From: Cystobasidiopsis lactophilus
Taxonomy: Eukaryota > Basidiomycota > Agaricostilbomycetes > Agaricostilbales > Chionosphaeraceae
Length of the DNA: 64,000 nucleotides
Direction: 5' to 3'
Assembly (NCBI GenBank): GCA_001599975.1
Contig: BCIO01000003.1
Location: 682,001-746,000 of the forward strand
Position 1 is the stretch's first letter. Every line of letters starts with the position of its first letter. This document shows positions 11,247 to 21,909 of the stretch, piece by piece. The notes beneath the pieces were generated by a model, which saw only the letters and a program-made list of their open reading frames with translations, was not told the origin of the DNA and ran no database searches. Position numbers and translations under genes: made by a program.

Positions 11247-12068
11247 CTAGCTCTTGAAAGCGGTGTGGACCGTCTTGACTCCAAGATAGCTGGGATCCTT
11301 GAAGCAAGTCATGATGGCCAGCGTTTCCTTCATCTTCACGGTCTGCCGGGAATTTTCAAGCCTGGTCAGCTGGAGAAAGCTGAAAAGGCAGGCACGCGGT
11401 CCTTACCTTGCTGTAGGCAACGTGGTCTTCCTTCGATCCCCAGCCCTTTCAGTCCAAAACTCAGCATAAGCAGCGAGCGAGGACATCGAAGAAGGCGACC
11501 CACGACAAAACAGTGCAGCCCGGCGGCCTTCTTCTTCTCCGGCCCAAACTCGACGACTTCCTCCGCCCAGCCCGCCGTCGATGCCACGAACCCCGGAAAC
11601 CCTTGCATGAGCACCGTCCCTTTGAGCACCTCGTCCACGTACCGCGCCTTCTTTTCCTCGCTTATGGACGGATCGAAGTAGATGGCGGCGTGCTCGGTCA
11701 CCGGCCCGTTCTTGGGGATGCTCGAGTCGATGGGGACGTGATAGACGGTGGCCTCAGCTACGGCGCTGAATGAAGATGAGACGGCTTGCTGGACTTCTGG
11801 GTTCTCGGACCAGGCGCGGTGAGCTGCCACATCCGGCCATTCTGCTCCCGACCATCACCTTCAGCCCAGTGCTCTCCATTTGACAGATGGACGGCCAGGC
11901 CTCACCAACGACCATTTCGATAGTATTGTCGGTGCTTTCTTGCGGGCGGCCCCAGAGGACCAGGCTGACGTTCGGCTCTTTAGCCAGCACGGCGAGCGAA
12001 GGTCGAAGCGACTCGGCCGGGTCCACTTCTTCCTTGAAACGAATTACGGCGATTTCACAGACTGTCAT
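11247..12068 (-). CDS. ABM/Dabb-type small alpha-beta barrel protein
   Basis: Predicted cytosolic protein with two ferredoxin-like repeats of the dimeric alpha-beta barrel superfamily (antibiotic biosynthesis monooxygenase/stress-responsive). Exon 1 gives MTVCEIAVIRFKEEVDP and NVSLVLWGRPQES. Exon 2, joined at GTCGTTG with an acceptor before AATGGCCGG, gives EWPDVAAHRAWSENPEVQ, PVTEHAAIYFD and VLMQGFPGFVAS. A last exon probably encodes KMKETLAIMTCFKDPSYLG and ends VHTAFKS at 11247, a typical final strand. The junction before this exon is uncertain because the best donor near 11385-11395 is weak. Such proteins can be cofactor-free oxygenases or have no enzyme activity; the substrate cannot be told. 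Confidence 0.62.
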
Positions 12069-12246
12069 TTTTTTGGATATCGAGTTTGGCGTAAGACTAA
12101 AGAGTGTGAGACTTTTGAAAGGTGGAAGGTTGCGCGCCGTCGGTTTTCGGAAACTAGCCGTGCAGTACGTTCGTTGGCGAAAAGAGACTCTGTATCAACC
12201 AAGCTCAGCAAAATTTTTTCTAAGAGAAGGGGAGCTGGCGACTAAC

Positions 12247-13632
12247 TCAATCCGCCGCATCGGAAAGCCTGAAGTTGATCCCGACTCGCTCTGCCTCGGT
12301 AGCGATATCGCGCAGTACCAATGCAAGAAGCTCTTGGGTCGGTGTTTCGGGACAGATTAGGCTGATAAGCTTCAGTGACGGAAGATGGGCTGCATTTTGG
12401 CCAAGTATGCGCAGGAGAGACTGGGCAAAGGCGGCGACGTGTCGTTGGGGCAAGGGCGACTTGGTGTCCCCCAGATGAAGTATCAGTGCCTTGAGCTTGG
12501 GCAAAGCAAGAGTATCCAGCCCCAAAAGGCCGTCGTTGGGCGAAAAAGGAGACGCCATCTGGCTGGGATCGCCAAACGCCTCACGAACCGAGACCATTGA
12601 GAAGACACAAAGGTTCAACTCTGTCAAATCAACAAGGTGGCCTAACGGGGACCAATCGTGAATGCCAGAGAACAAAAGCGTGCCAAGGTCGCCCGAGCGG
12701 TAGTGGAGGAAGAGGATGAGGCGTGCGACCGTGAATGGGAGCTCGGTCAAAGCTTGTCGCCAGTCGAGTTGAACGATGCCAGGCTTGCCAGGGCCCTCCG
12801 TAAACACAAATTCTATCGCTCTGCCCGAGTGAGGTCGACAAATCTGCCGTATCCACTCTAGGCCTCGTTCCTCGCGGCAAATGGGATGTTGATCGTAGAA
12901 TTCTACAGCCACAGAGCGAGCACGCAACTCGCCCTGCTCTACGCGCCAAATCATCCAATCGTACTTTCCGGTCGTGTAGGAGTGGTCGCAGTAGCGTATG
13001 CTGCAAGGACTCCTTCGCACTTCGAGGTGCCGAAGCCGAGAGCACCGATCTAGACAAAGCGTGAAAAACTCGACACTTTCCTCGATTGTCAAAGATGTCA
13101 GCCAGCCAGACGGCCAGGCATCACTCGCCATTAAGGCTTCGACCTGCCCTGCTTCGAAAGCGTGCAGAGCGAGCTCCAGGTCGACTGACTCCGAAGCCGC
13201 AAACGAAGGCAGCGAAAAGACGACATCCAGGTGCAATAGCGCGGCATTCGCTGCCAACGCGATCCGGAGGCTTCGAGTGTGCTGAAGCGAGAGGTGAAGC
13301 CCAGACAGCAGTGACTGGAAAGAATCGATGTTGTACAAAGGAAGTCCAGACAACGAGGGGATCTGAATCTCGAGTTGGTGCCACATGATCGGGGCGAAGG
13401 CTGCGAAGATCCGGCGACTCGTAGCGAGGAACGCGAAATTGAAGTTGACGAGCCCTTTTCCTCCTTGCGAAGCGTTGACACGCCACTGGGGCTGCCAGCT
13501 GTCCTGCTTGAGAATCAAGGCGTCCCAACGGTACTTTTCGCTGTATTCATATCCAGCTATGACGGGGGATAGATCGATTTGATGGGCGATTACAGCCAAA
13601 ACGTCGAAGGGCAGATCAACGAGGAGCATCAT
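12247..13632 (-). CDS. F-box-like leucine-rich protein, intronless
   Basis: Uninterrupted frame of 461 codons. The N-terminus MMLLVDLPFDVLAVIAHQID resembles the first helix of an F-box, and FAFLATSRRIFAAFAP follows as its second half about 60 residues later, after an insertion. The rest is LRR-like, with repeated L-x-x-L-x-L patterns such as LTELNLCVFSM, LALPKLKALILHLGD and LPSLKLISLICPE. In basidiomycetes such proteins are expected to act as substrate receptors of SCF ubiquitin ligases, but that is family inference. It is only distantly related to the three F-box-like genes at 53-60 kb. Lack of introns over 1.4 kb is unusual beside the intron-dense neighbours. Confidence 0.72.
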   Translation of the reverse strand: MMLLVDLPFDVLAVIAHQIDLSPVIAGYEYSEKYRWDALILKQDSWQPQWRVNASQGGKGLVNFNFAFLATSRRIFAAFAPIMWHQLEIQIPSLSGLPLYNIDSFQSLLSGLHLSLQHTRSLRIALAANAALLHLDVVFSLPSFAASESVDLELALHAFEAGQVEALMASDAWPSGWLTSLTIEESVEFFTLCLDRCSRLRHLEVRRSPCSIRYCDHSYTTGKYDWMIWRVEQGELRARSVAVEFYDQHPICREERGLEWIRQICRPHSGRAIEFVFTEGPGKPGIVQLDWRQALTELPFTVARLILFLHYRSGDLGTLLFSGIHDWSPLGHLVDLTELNLCVFSMVSVREAFGDPSQMASPFSPNDGLLGLDTLALPKLKALILHLGDTKSPLPQRHVAAFAQSLLRILGQNAAHLPSLKLISLICPETPTQELLALVLRDIATEAERVGINFRLSDAAD

Positions 13633-13689
13633 GTGCTGCAGCCACTGCGGACCCAGACTCCTCAGCTGGCTCTCCCACGTCTATCGGTA

Positions 13690-14110
13690 GCACTTCACAT
13701 ACCTTGAAATCACGGACCAAAGAGCGCCAGAGAAACGAACGAAGGAGGAAAGCCAAAGAAGACTTCCAGCAAAGGCGGCGGCAGTCAGCGTAAAGCCATT
13801 GAGACGCTACTACATAAGCGGCCGCCTGCAATTTAGCGCACCTGATTTAGACAGGTAGTGGCTTAGGGCGACACTCACTCGGGTCGAAGGCACCTAGTTT
13901 GTAGCCAGCGGAGTCCAAATGGGTCGCAAAGCTCTTGAGCTCTTGAGGCTGCCAGAGACGAGCGCAAAGACTGGCAAGGGGCGGCTGGCAACACGAGGGG
14001 AGTTGTAATGATGGTCAAGAGATTCTAGAGCGGTCAGATTGCAAAGCGTTAGGACGGGATCAAAGAGCAGCTGCCACCTCGAGTGACGAAGTCTCGTCGC
14101 GTCAAAGAAG
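13690..14110 (-). other. Possible F-box/LRR gene remnant
   Basis: Minus-strand stretches look protein-like but do not form one clear gene: LTLCNLTALESLDHHYNSP at about 14055-13990, WQPQELKSFATHLDSAGYK near 13950, and VVASQWLYADCRRLCWKS then RSFLWRSLVRDFK at about 13815-13705. The vocabulary is that of basidiomycete F-box proteins. No start codon with a good context and no complete exon chain was found, so it may be a degenerate copy or the middle of a gene I could not assemble. Confidence 0.25.
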
Positions 14111-14217
14111 TTGTGGTCTCAGCCCAGAGTCTCTCAAATGAGTGTGCTACAGATTACAAGCCCGCCAGCAGCTTCTCTGGATGCCTGGGTAGCCTGCTCT
14201 TATAGGAGTTTGCCACA

Positions 14218-14813
14218 TCATTCGTTGTCTGAAGAAACCCTCGTTAACACCACTGGCATTCGCCACAGGCAGCAACAACGTACCCGGAGACAGGTAAATG
14301 CTACCTTCGGTCCAAGCAGCGACGACACGGAATGTGCTAACCGTCAGAAGGCCCTGTTTGAGTGACACGTGTACACCAATAAGCTCGGAGTCGTTTGTGG
14401 CCCGCAGGAGAGGCGCTTACATTGTAGATGACCAAAAACAAGCCGACGAGCACGGTCTGTGCGATAGTCCAGGCGGCATTGCCTTGCTGCCAAGAAACGA
14501 GGGTGTTCAAGGTGAAGGTGGCAATCAAAAAGAGTGCCGACAGCAAGCCGACAATCCTGAAGTCGCGGACTCCCGCTTTGCTTGCACGGATGCAGGCCCA
14601 AATGCCAAAGGCATCGACTACGCAAGCGGAGGTCGCCAGCACGAAGGTGACGATGTCCAAGGCGCCCCAGAGTCGATCATACACGCCATCGCGGTAATGG
14701 GCGGCGTGAAAAGCTGCGGGCACGATTCCAAGCAGAATTAAGAGAATGATTCGACTGGATATGAGGAGCGAGAGGATGCGGCGAGAGGGTTCCATGGCGA
14801 GGCTGAATTTCAT
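14218..14813 (-). CDS. Four-helix membrane protein, copy A
   Basis: Small integral membrane protein. Exon 1 holds MKFSLAMEPSRRIL followed by helices LLISSRIILLILLGIVP, LDIVTFVLATSACVVDAFG, IVGLLSALFLIATFTLNTL and IAQTVLVGLFLVIYN. After a GTAAGC intron, a second exon encodes GLLTVSTFRVVAAWTEGSI; the paralog has LLVSALIFRAVAGDSEGG at the same place. A short last exon (acceptor AATGCCAG) probably ends TRVSSDNE at 14218. The plan of four helices and short loops resembles MARVEL-type proteins, but no signature is strong enough to name a family. The alternative start MEPS at 14795 is possible. Confidence 0.58.
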
Positions 14814-15321
14814 TGTTTTGCTCGGTCGACGTGGCGGTTCTGGGAAAACCACCAAATGGCTGACGGAGGATTCCGGTTTACTTAATCACACGTGGAAGAC
14901 GGCTATCAAAGCCTGAATGGTCCTCGACACCCAGCTTCAAGCCGGCCAGACCCACTTCAGCCAAGCGAGCGGACAGAAGCCACGATGAGCCGTCTGATAC
15001 GGTGACGACTTGTGAGAGACCAGTGTAGGCCTTGAAGATATTACGAATCTAGCCGTCTAACCGAAACAGATTGTTGGTGGGCCAAGAGCGCAGCGCAGCG
15101 CTCATCAGAGTGGCACTTTGATGTCACGTCGTGGGTTGGACAGAAGCGGCCTCGAAACGTCCATGAACAAACCAAGCCAGCATGACAAGTAAGGTAGACG
15201 AAAGAGGATCACAGCGAAAGGCCGGACACTTTGCACATAAGGGCCCACCGCCACAGACCGAGTCGCCTTAAAGGGATAAGAGTCCATGTTCTCCAGCCAG
15301 CATGCTCATGCTGCCCTTTCC
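14814..15321. other. Spacer between the two four-helix genes
   Basis: About 500 bases; the promoter of copy A and the 3' flank of copy B. Nothing coding seen. Confidence 0.35.
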
Positions 15322-16101
15322 TCAACACTGAGAGTCGGCTTTGCGATCCTCGTCCTCAGTCTGCTTTTCGGCCATAGTGGTTGGCTCCTCCAAAACCGGA
15401 CCCTCGCCTGCATCCTCGCCGCCAATCACTTCCTTTTCATCGACTTCCGAATAAGGTGGGCTATGCTCCCAAACGGAGGGAAGGGACGAGGCTGAGCAAT
15501 AGCTCTCTGATCCGTCTGCGCAATTACTTCAGAATGGTTTCACCATTCGGTCAAGGGAAGCCTCGTACCGGCAATGTCAAGGTAAAGGCCGCCCTCTGAG
15601 TCGCCGGCGACAGCACGAAAGATGAGAGCCGAGACCAAGAGCTGCAGAGGGGGGATACGCAGTCAGGGTCAGGCTTCAGAGACCGAAACAAAGACGAACA
15701 TTGAACGCGACCAGCGCGACGCCCAAGAAGATGGTCTGCATTATGCCAAAAACGAGGTTGCCATTGCCATCGAGCATCGAGACGGCGTTCAAAACGAAGA
15801 CGACCACCGAAATTGTGCCTGAGCAAAGCGACAGAAGCCGATAGTCGCGCAACCCCTTCTTGCTGCCACGAAAGGCGGTCCACAACCCAAACCAGTCGAC
15901 AACTATGGCGACGGAGGACAGAACGACGGAGGCGATGTCCAAAGGGTCGCAGCGCTGGTCATAATCGCTCCATCGGTAGTACGAATGATGTCGGGCGGCA
16001 GCAGCTGGCACCAGGCCGAGCAGAAGGAGGACGAGGACTCGAATGGCGATGACGCCAGAGATAGCGCCGCGCGACAAGAGCGGCAACACCAGGACCTTCA
16101 T
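15322..16101 (-). CDS. Four-helix membrane protein, copy B
   Basis: Paralog of the gene at 14218-14813 with the same exon pattern. Exon 1: MKVLVLPLLSRGAISGVI, VLVLLLLGLVPAAAARHH, SVVLSSVAIVVDWFGLWTA, ISVVVFVLNAVSMLD and FGIMQTIFLGVALVAFN. Exon 2: LLVSALIFRAVAGDSEGG, then LYLDIA. Exon 3 (after GTACGAGG...GCTCAG) encodes an acidic cytosolic tail with WEHSPPYSEVDEKEV and ends EDRKADSQC at 15322. The shared SRK/ASK-G-RDYR/RDF loop (KKGLRDYRLL versus KAGVRDFRIV) marks them as tandem duplicates. The cysteine at the extreme C-terminus is visible, but no prenylation box is present. Function unknown. Confidence 0.62.
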
Positions 16102-16793
16102 GGAATGATTATTCGAACCGGCCGACGTGGTCGATGGCGAATAAGGAAGCCTTTCAACTTCGGCCCTCAACGCTTATGTATCCGAGTCGGCTAACAAACG
16201 CTTTCGGGCGTTTCATGCCCTAAAGGCATTAAATACACCTGGCTCGTCGATCATGCAAGGGGCGGCGCTTATTGGCTAAGGAGGCGATGTCCTTCAACCT
16301 CGCGCCCTGTCGCGCCCTGCACGCCTCTCCCGCTGTTGAGCAGGGGAGTGTAATCCAGTCCCAAACAGCGAAACAGCGGAAATAAGCACAAGAAACCAAG
16401 GCAGACACAAAGTGAACGATTCCGAAGCAAACGCGAGGAGTGGCGAATCAGGCTGGCGCGGCAAGAGCCAGCAGGGCGGAGGGGAGCAGGTATTGACTGG
16501 GGCTAGCTGAGGTAACCGATCAAAATGCCTGGCCTACGTTGCCTACAGTGGAGTAAGAGTTGTTGCAGTTCAAGGAGAGACCTGCGCCAAAAAGTTCAGG
16601 GTGCAAGTGAGGCATAGCCTGGCCAGTGGTCGGACGCATTTCCGGTCGCTTAGCTGGCTCAGCAGCTCTGCATGATACCTCCAGCATGTGATTCAGAGGG
16701 ACAGGCAAAGGTCAACCAGTAGCGGCTGCTCACAAGCGGGCCAAGGCTCAAGACGACGACCTTGCGGCTGACTCCGCATCGGCGACGTCAACG
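16102..16793. other. Divergent promoter region
   Basis: About 700 bases between a minus-strand membrane gene and plus-strand ISA1. Contains GC-rich stretches and no supported gene. Probably a bidirectional upstream region. Confidence 0.4.
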
Positions 16794-17476
16794 ATGTTTT
16801 TGTCCACTTCGAAGCAGCTCTTCCGGCCCACATTAGTAGCAGCGCGGTGCACCTGCCAGCACCTCCGGTTCGCCTCGAGCGCCGCCGCCGCCCAGCTCCA
16901 GCAACCGGCCGTCCAACCTGCGCCTGCACCCGCTCGCCCGGCTTCTCGCATAAAGAAGGCCGCCAAAGCTGCTATCGTCCTCGTTCGTGTCCTGTTCCCT
17001 TGATACTCATGTCAGAGGCAGGAACTGACGGCCGGGGTGCCAAGCAGAAACCAGCGGCAGTGGACAGGCTCAAGGGCTTGCTCGAGGGGCCGACGCCACA
17101 GCTGATCCGGATTGGCGTGCGCAACAAGGGCTGCGCGGGCATGGCGTACCACTTAGACTACGTGTCCAAGCCGGAGCGGTTCGACGAGGTCGTAGAGCAG
17201 GACGGCGTCAAGGTCATCATAGGTCCGTCCGCTTAATCACTCCTTAAAACCTTCAAGTTATCCAAACCCTGGCGCCGCGCACAGACTCTAAGGCATTGTT
17301 TAGCATCATCGGCAGCGAGATGGACTGGGAGGAGTCCAGGCTGGCCTCCCGCTTCGTGTTCAATAACCCCAACATCTCGGACTCGTGCGGTTGTGGCGAG
17401 AGTGTGAGAGCGATCCTCCTCAACCCTTCCCTCGATGATTGCCTGACCCTTGTGTTGTCCACAGTTCCGAGTGTAG
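16794..17476 (+). CDS. ISA1: Mitochondrial iron-sulfur assembly protein, A-type (IscA/HesB)
   Basis: A-type Fe-S protein needed with Isa2 and Iba57 for [4Fe-4S] maturation in mitochondria. Exon 1 (MFLSTSKQLFRPTL...) is basic and alanine-rich, a mitochondrial presequence, ending IKKAAKAAI. Exon 2 begins KPAAVDRLKGLLEG and has RIGVRNKGCAGMAYHLDY with the first conserved Cys. Exon 3 (joined at GTCATCATAG) reads DSKALFSIIGSEMDW, FVFNNPNISDSCGCGES with the Cys-x-Cys pair. A tiny last exon adds FRV and the stop at 17476. About 162 residues, normal for the family. The NPN and CGCGESF signature favours Isa1 over Isa2. Confidence 0.92.
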
Positions 17477-17775
17477 CAGTCCTTACCCACCCAGGCTTGT
17501 GATCCCAATGCATTTTTTATCACCCCCGCTCCTTGCTCGATTTTGGGCCAAGACGTAAAACCCAACTTGCCAGCCGCCGGAACCCAGTGTCCAGTCTCGG
17601 ACTTTGCTGCAGCACCGCCGCAAACGTTCCCACGGACCGACCGAGACGATTCTGGCAAAGAAGCCCGAACTTGTTCCGCTCGTCTGTCTTCCGACCGGAG
17701 TTGGCATCTTCTCGCGCTATATAAGGCTCTTGCTCTCCGCTGCCATCACTTGAAGCTCACACCAACGAGACACGA

Positions 17776-18586
17776 ATGGCAACTCCAATCCAAGCTCCAG
17801 ACGCAGCTCTAGGTCACCCCCAAGCTCACATCGAAGGGGCTGACGGCGAGCCTGTGCCACCTTCCACCGCGGAGTCAGTCGCAGCTCGGACTGGCCGGAC
17901 TTTGCTTGTCTGTCTTGAGCACCTGGATGACGCGGTAACTGGCCAAGTGCTCGAGTTCACTGTGGCCAAGCTGGTCCAGCCGACCGACTCAGTGGTGCTC
18001 GTCTCTTGCCTGGACTATTATGTTCCGGCTATGAAAGGCAACGTGCCTGAAGATGCTTTCAGTGAGGGCCTTTTCCCACCAGGCCTGGTTGGGAAAGGCT
18101 GATGAATTTGAGTGGGCTCGATAGCCGACCTGTACCTCGCTCAGCAGGGCAGCTTTGAAGAACTCCGCAAGAGGCGTCTGGCCACTCTAACGACCATCAG
18201 AGATCGTTTTCCGAAGGGGGTCAAGATCACCCACCACGTATGCGGGGTTTTGCCAATTGCTCGCTTCTCATTGGCTCAAAGCTTCTTGGACTCATACAGG
18301 TCTCCTACCTCGGTGCTATTGAGGGCATCACTCATTCGATCGAATACCATGTATGCGCGCTTTATTGTACGCCACCTGAAAGGGCTGACCTTGAAGGTCC
18401 ACGCAGAAACCCGACTTGGTCGTGGTGGGCCGCCGAAAGCTCAAGGGCCTAGACAAGGTCTTCTCGTCCGCGTGAGCCTCTTTTCTCTTTATCGTATGCT
18501 AAAGGCCATCTGAGTGTCCTTCTTGCAGCTCGGTGTCAAAGCATTTGTTGCTCAAGGTCGACGTGCCTTTGCTGGTGGTGCACTGA
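17776..18586 (+). CDS. Universal stress protein family (UspA-like) protein
   Basis: Adenine-nucleotide alpha-hydrolase-fold protein. Exon 1 starts MATPIQAPDAALG and reaches RTLLVCLEHLDDA and DSVVLVSCLDYYVPA, the first two strands of a Usp fold. Exon 2 has LYLAQQGSFEELRKRRLA and FPKGVKITHH. Exon 3 has VSYLGAIEGITHSIEYH. Exon 4 KPDLVVVGRRKLKGLDKV; exon 5 SVSKHLLLKVDVPLLVVH. The canonical ATP loop (G-x2-G-x9-G-S/T) is altered: the GRR-KLKG region is followed by SSASVSKHLL, so nucleotide binding is not assured. Introns have GTGAGG, GTATGC, GTATGC and GTGAGC donors. Confidence 0.78.
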
Positions 18587-19465
18587 GTGGCGGGTTTGCT
18601 TGGGAGGTTTCAAGGACCCTGTTCCTTTCTCAAACTAGATGGATACTGGAATGGAGACTGCTATATGGAAGAATTTCCACTAGAACGTTTTGGTTTTGGC
18701 GCCCACCTGCGAGGCTGCGACGCCTGCGAGAAACTCAGCCGAACTACTCCGAGTCTCTTCCTCAGACGATCAACAATGCTGCCTACTCTTGCTCTTTGGA
18801 CTCTCATACTGTGTGTTTTGCGCCAAAAACATTGGGAATCAGGTCGCCTGGACAAATGAGTGCAAAATTGACCACTGCAAAGGCCGGTCGCTGGTCGAAG
18901 ACGATAGCCCAAGATCTACAAGACTGCACCCAACTCTGCTGCGACATGTATGAGAAAGTGTCTTTGACCGCGTGCGTAGATCGTCTGGCTCTGTCGAGGG
19001 CATCCAAGCTCCTGGCGACTTGGCGTCAAAACTTTGCGGCACCAATGACGGGTCTCTTGTCTTGCACACTGGGCTCCTTGTGCACCCTCTATTTCTCTTG
19101 TGGTAGTATTGCATCTCGTGACATAGCCGAACCTCTTGGCGGGATTCTCGCTTGCGACCTGTACGTCCAGCAAGGTTATCGATCAAACAATGCCCCTCCG
19201 ACTCTTACATCAAGCAACACACTGTGCACTGGTCACAGCTTCTAGTCGTCTTACAAGCTGTCAACTGATTTGTCTTGTGTGTAAAGCCAGGTCTCGCGAC
19301 CAATGCAATGACCTTCGCCGTTCAAATGCCTCCACCGTGGGCTCTTCGCGTTCAAGTATTTCTCTATGGCATGCCTCCGCCTGATTTCTAGTCGAAACGA
19401 CCTAGACGCCTGGCTTATAGATTCTGCTCGGCCTCAGAGGCTCACAGCTTGCAGCTAGCTTCTCC
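18587..19465. other. Intergenic region, nothing supported
   Basis: About 880 bases. Frames such as 18587-18859 and 18839-19186 do not resemble proteins and conflict with each other. It is the 3' flank of the stress protein and upstream region of the next gene. Confidence 0.4.
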
Positions 19466-20156
19466 ATGGCATCAGACAGACTGAAGGAGGCAGCTTATAG
19501 TCTTCATGCCATTTTGGAAGAGCTAGGCATAAATCACGCATTCTGTGGCGGCTTCTTGGCAATCTACCAGCTGGGTGCGCGAAGAAATACCGACGTAAGG
19601 AAAAGACCGGCTGAAACCGCGCCTTGTATGTTCTCATGAGCGACTCCAGGACGTCGACTGCATGGTCCAGTTTGCTCGAGGCAGAGGATGGAAGCAGCTG
19701 CGGAGTGCTCTGGAAGTCCATCCAAATTGGGATTCTGGCGCAGCTGGCCTGACCGGAATCTATCGAGTCACTTACAAACACCCGGACGGCGCAAATACTG
19801 TCGTTGACATCCTCGCAGCTGGCGAATACGGCCCTTTGAGACTAGACGACTCTACTACCGAAGCGGGCAGGACCGAAGACTTGCCCTTCCTTTCACTCGA
19901 AGAGTTCATCCGAGCCAAAGTCAAGGCCTGGTCGGGAAGAGGGCTGGCCAGAGATGTTGCGGACATAGCTCTGGCTCTGTCTGTGGCGGAAGAAGTTGCG
20001 ACGGAATTGAAGATGGATCGGATGGACTTTGATGGCGGCCTCCGCAGATTGGCACGACGAAGTGGTGACGTTCGCCAGAAACTTGAAGCGCTGGATCTGC
20101 TAGAGGATGACACGGATGACTCGGAAGATGCACAGTCTGCAGGGTCTGGTGCGTGA
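19466..20156 (+). CDS. Nucleotidyltransferase-fold protein
   Basis: Two exons. Exon 1: MASDRLKEAAYSLHAILEE, then INHAFCGGFLAIYQLGARRN. The intron (GTAAGG...CTCCAG) follows ACCGAC and exon 2 begins DVDCMVQFARGRGWKQ. The joined GG...LGARRNTDDVDC is the pol-beta-type nucleotidyltransferase signature (GG near the start of the fold, then T-x-D-V-D with metal-binding aspartates). DGANTVVDILAAGEYG probably carries the third carboxylate. The C-terminal part is helical and acidic (LEDDTDDSED). It resembles fungal proteins annotated only as nucleotidyltransferase-like; the substrate is unknown. It is convergent with another such gene 84 bp away. Confidence 0.72.
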
Positions 20157-20239
20157 GAAGCAAGTCCCGGAGCGGCAGAAGATATGGACATCCTGCGGCT
20201 AGGAGGGGAGCGCCTTCATAAGAATAGGAATATATGAGT

Positions 20240-21231
20240 TCAAAATTTCCATTTTGTCATGTAGCGATCCTTGTCAGTTCTCCATGCCCATTTGGTCGAT
20301 GCATTCCTCCGCTTGTTTTGTATGAGCCATGCCACTTCCGCGTTACCCTCTTTCGACATATGGCTCCCTAGCAAATCCTCTTCGAAGGTCGTCAGATTGA
20401 CCAAGTACTCCAGGTTGAGATCCCCTTGGGACTGTCTATCAGACTCATGGCGTCTCCAAAAACTGGCCGCCAGCGCTTGCGGGGTGGCGCAACACACTTC
20501 TGCGCCGGTCTCCTCGTGAATATCGCGCAGCAAGGATTTGGACTGCTCTGACGGGAATTGATCGCCATAATAGGGCTGAGCGGGCGACAGGGAGATGCCG
20601 CGGTTGTACATGGTCGAAGCCAGGTAGATCGTGCCTTGAGGGAAGGTTTGCAGAAGGCGAACCTCCGGGTTGGGAACAAACGTTTCAAAGTGAACCGACT
20701 GCAGCTGAGTGATGACCTGCTCCATATGCTCTTCGGGGGCGCAGATGGCGAAGAACTGCGAAATGCATGAGCTGGAAGCGTCTAGAGCTGCGGATGGTCC
20801 AATACGCACGTCCAGATCATTTAGAGGACACTAAAGGTGTGTCAGAAGAGGCAGCAATATTTTACAGACGGGAACGAACACCGAAGAACCGAAGCGCCGT
20901 CGCGTCTTGCACAACCCAAGGAACAGATTTCCTTCACGATTCTTAGCTTGAAAACAGATGAAAGCCAAAACAATAGATAATCACAGAGCAGCAGTGACAA
21001 TCGCTAGATCTTCGGTGGTCGGTCGGCGCAAGCCCTTGCAAGGATAGTCGATCTGCGGCAGTGGCGGAAGGCGCTTCCTGGGCTTCTTGGGCTTCTCGGT
21101 CTCCACAGGGGCCGGTTGTGTATCATCCTCGTCTAAAGACATAGTGAGAGAAGTCAGATGACCTTACGAGAGCACTCACGCTGAGCAAGGTCAGCGCCGC
21201 CAGCATCCGATGCCACGTCCTCCTCTGGCAT
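20240..21231 (-). CDS. Possible nucleotidyltransferase-like protein, multi-exon
   Basis: Main exon from about 20831 to the stop at 20240 encodes CPLNDLDVRIGPSAALD, FFAICAPEEHMEQVI, GTIYLASTMYNRGISLSPAQ and ends DRYMTKWKF. It has no in-frame ATG upstream and begins right after a CTTTAG acceptor. Working upstream, exons can be joined as MPEEDVASDAGGADLAQ, then ...EKPKKPRKRLPPLPQIDY, GLRRPTTEDLAIVTAALIV, KEICSLGCARRDGAS, then CPLNDLDVRIG. The NDLDVRI element resembles the metal site of nucleotidyltransferases, like the NTDDVDC of the convergent neighbour, but sequence identity is low. The join between the two halves (donor near 20910) is the weak point; the small 5' part could be a separate gene. 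Confidence 0.48.
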
Positions 21232-21909
21232 TGTGTCGCCTTCAACAAACCAAGAGCCCGTTCGAGAACGGCGGCGGATCAGGGTCAACCACGCATTTTA
21301 TCGACTACGTTTCTCGTTGAACAAAGGCAAGAACGACACTCAGAGATGAGCGTCAGTGGCAATTTTGGGGGCACTTTGATGGGTTCGAGGCATCTGTCTG
21401 AGCCGTCGCTCGTCGTCCAAAGCCAAGAACTCTGAATTGGGCGCAGGCAAGTCGCCACCGCCACGAGGTCTGCACAGAGCTTGGCTGCGCGTCATCGGCG
21501 GGCAAACTGCGCAAATCGTCTCTTCTTCCTGGACGTCGATGCCTGCTGCTGTTTTTGTTGCTCTTGCTGCCCCGTCGTGATTGCTGAAGCACAACAAGCT
21601 CCGAAACGCGCCTGCCGCATGCTCGAGACACCGCCCCTCCAGCCAAAATTGGCCGCTGATGGCGCGCGCTCGATTCTGCTTTGCCAACCGTGTCATCTTC
21701 GATGTTGACTGTCTACCTTTCCTTGCTTGGAGGCGGTGTCCAAGCAGCATTCCCTGACAGCAATCGGTTTCGGATTGTTGAGAGCGGCCTGGCTGGCTTG
21801 TCCCTTTTGCAAGCCAAATTAAGAAAGGCGTGCTCCAACTCGAGCTAGGACCCTTTTGGCGCGTCTTGTTCTCCGACGTCCTCTCCCTCACCCACCCTTC
21901 CCTGCCCGG

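Noticed and set aside
14218-16101. Claim that the four-helix pair belongs to MARVEL or claudin-like families
   Set aside because: Topology fits but no signature residues could be recognised, so they are left unnamed.
18514-19245. 243-codon plus-strand frame after the stress-protein gene
   Set aside because: Its beginning is the last exon of the stress protein in the wrong frame and the remainder has no protein-like pattern.
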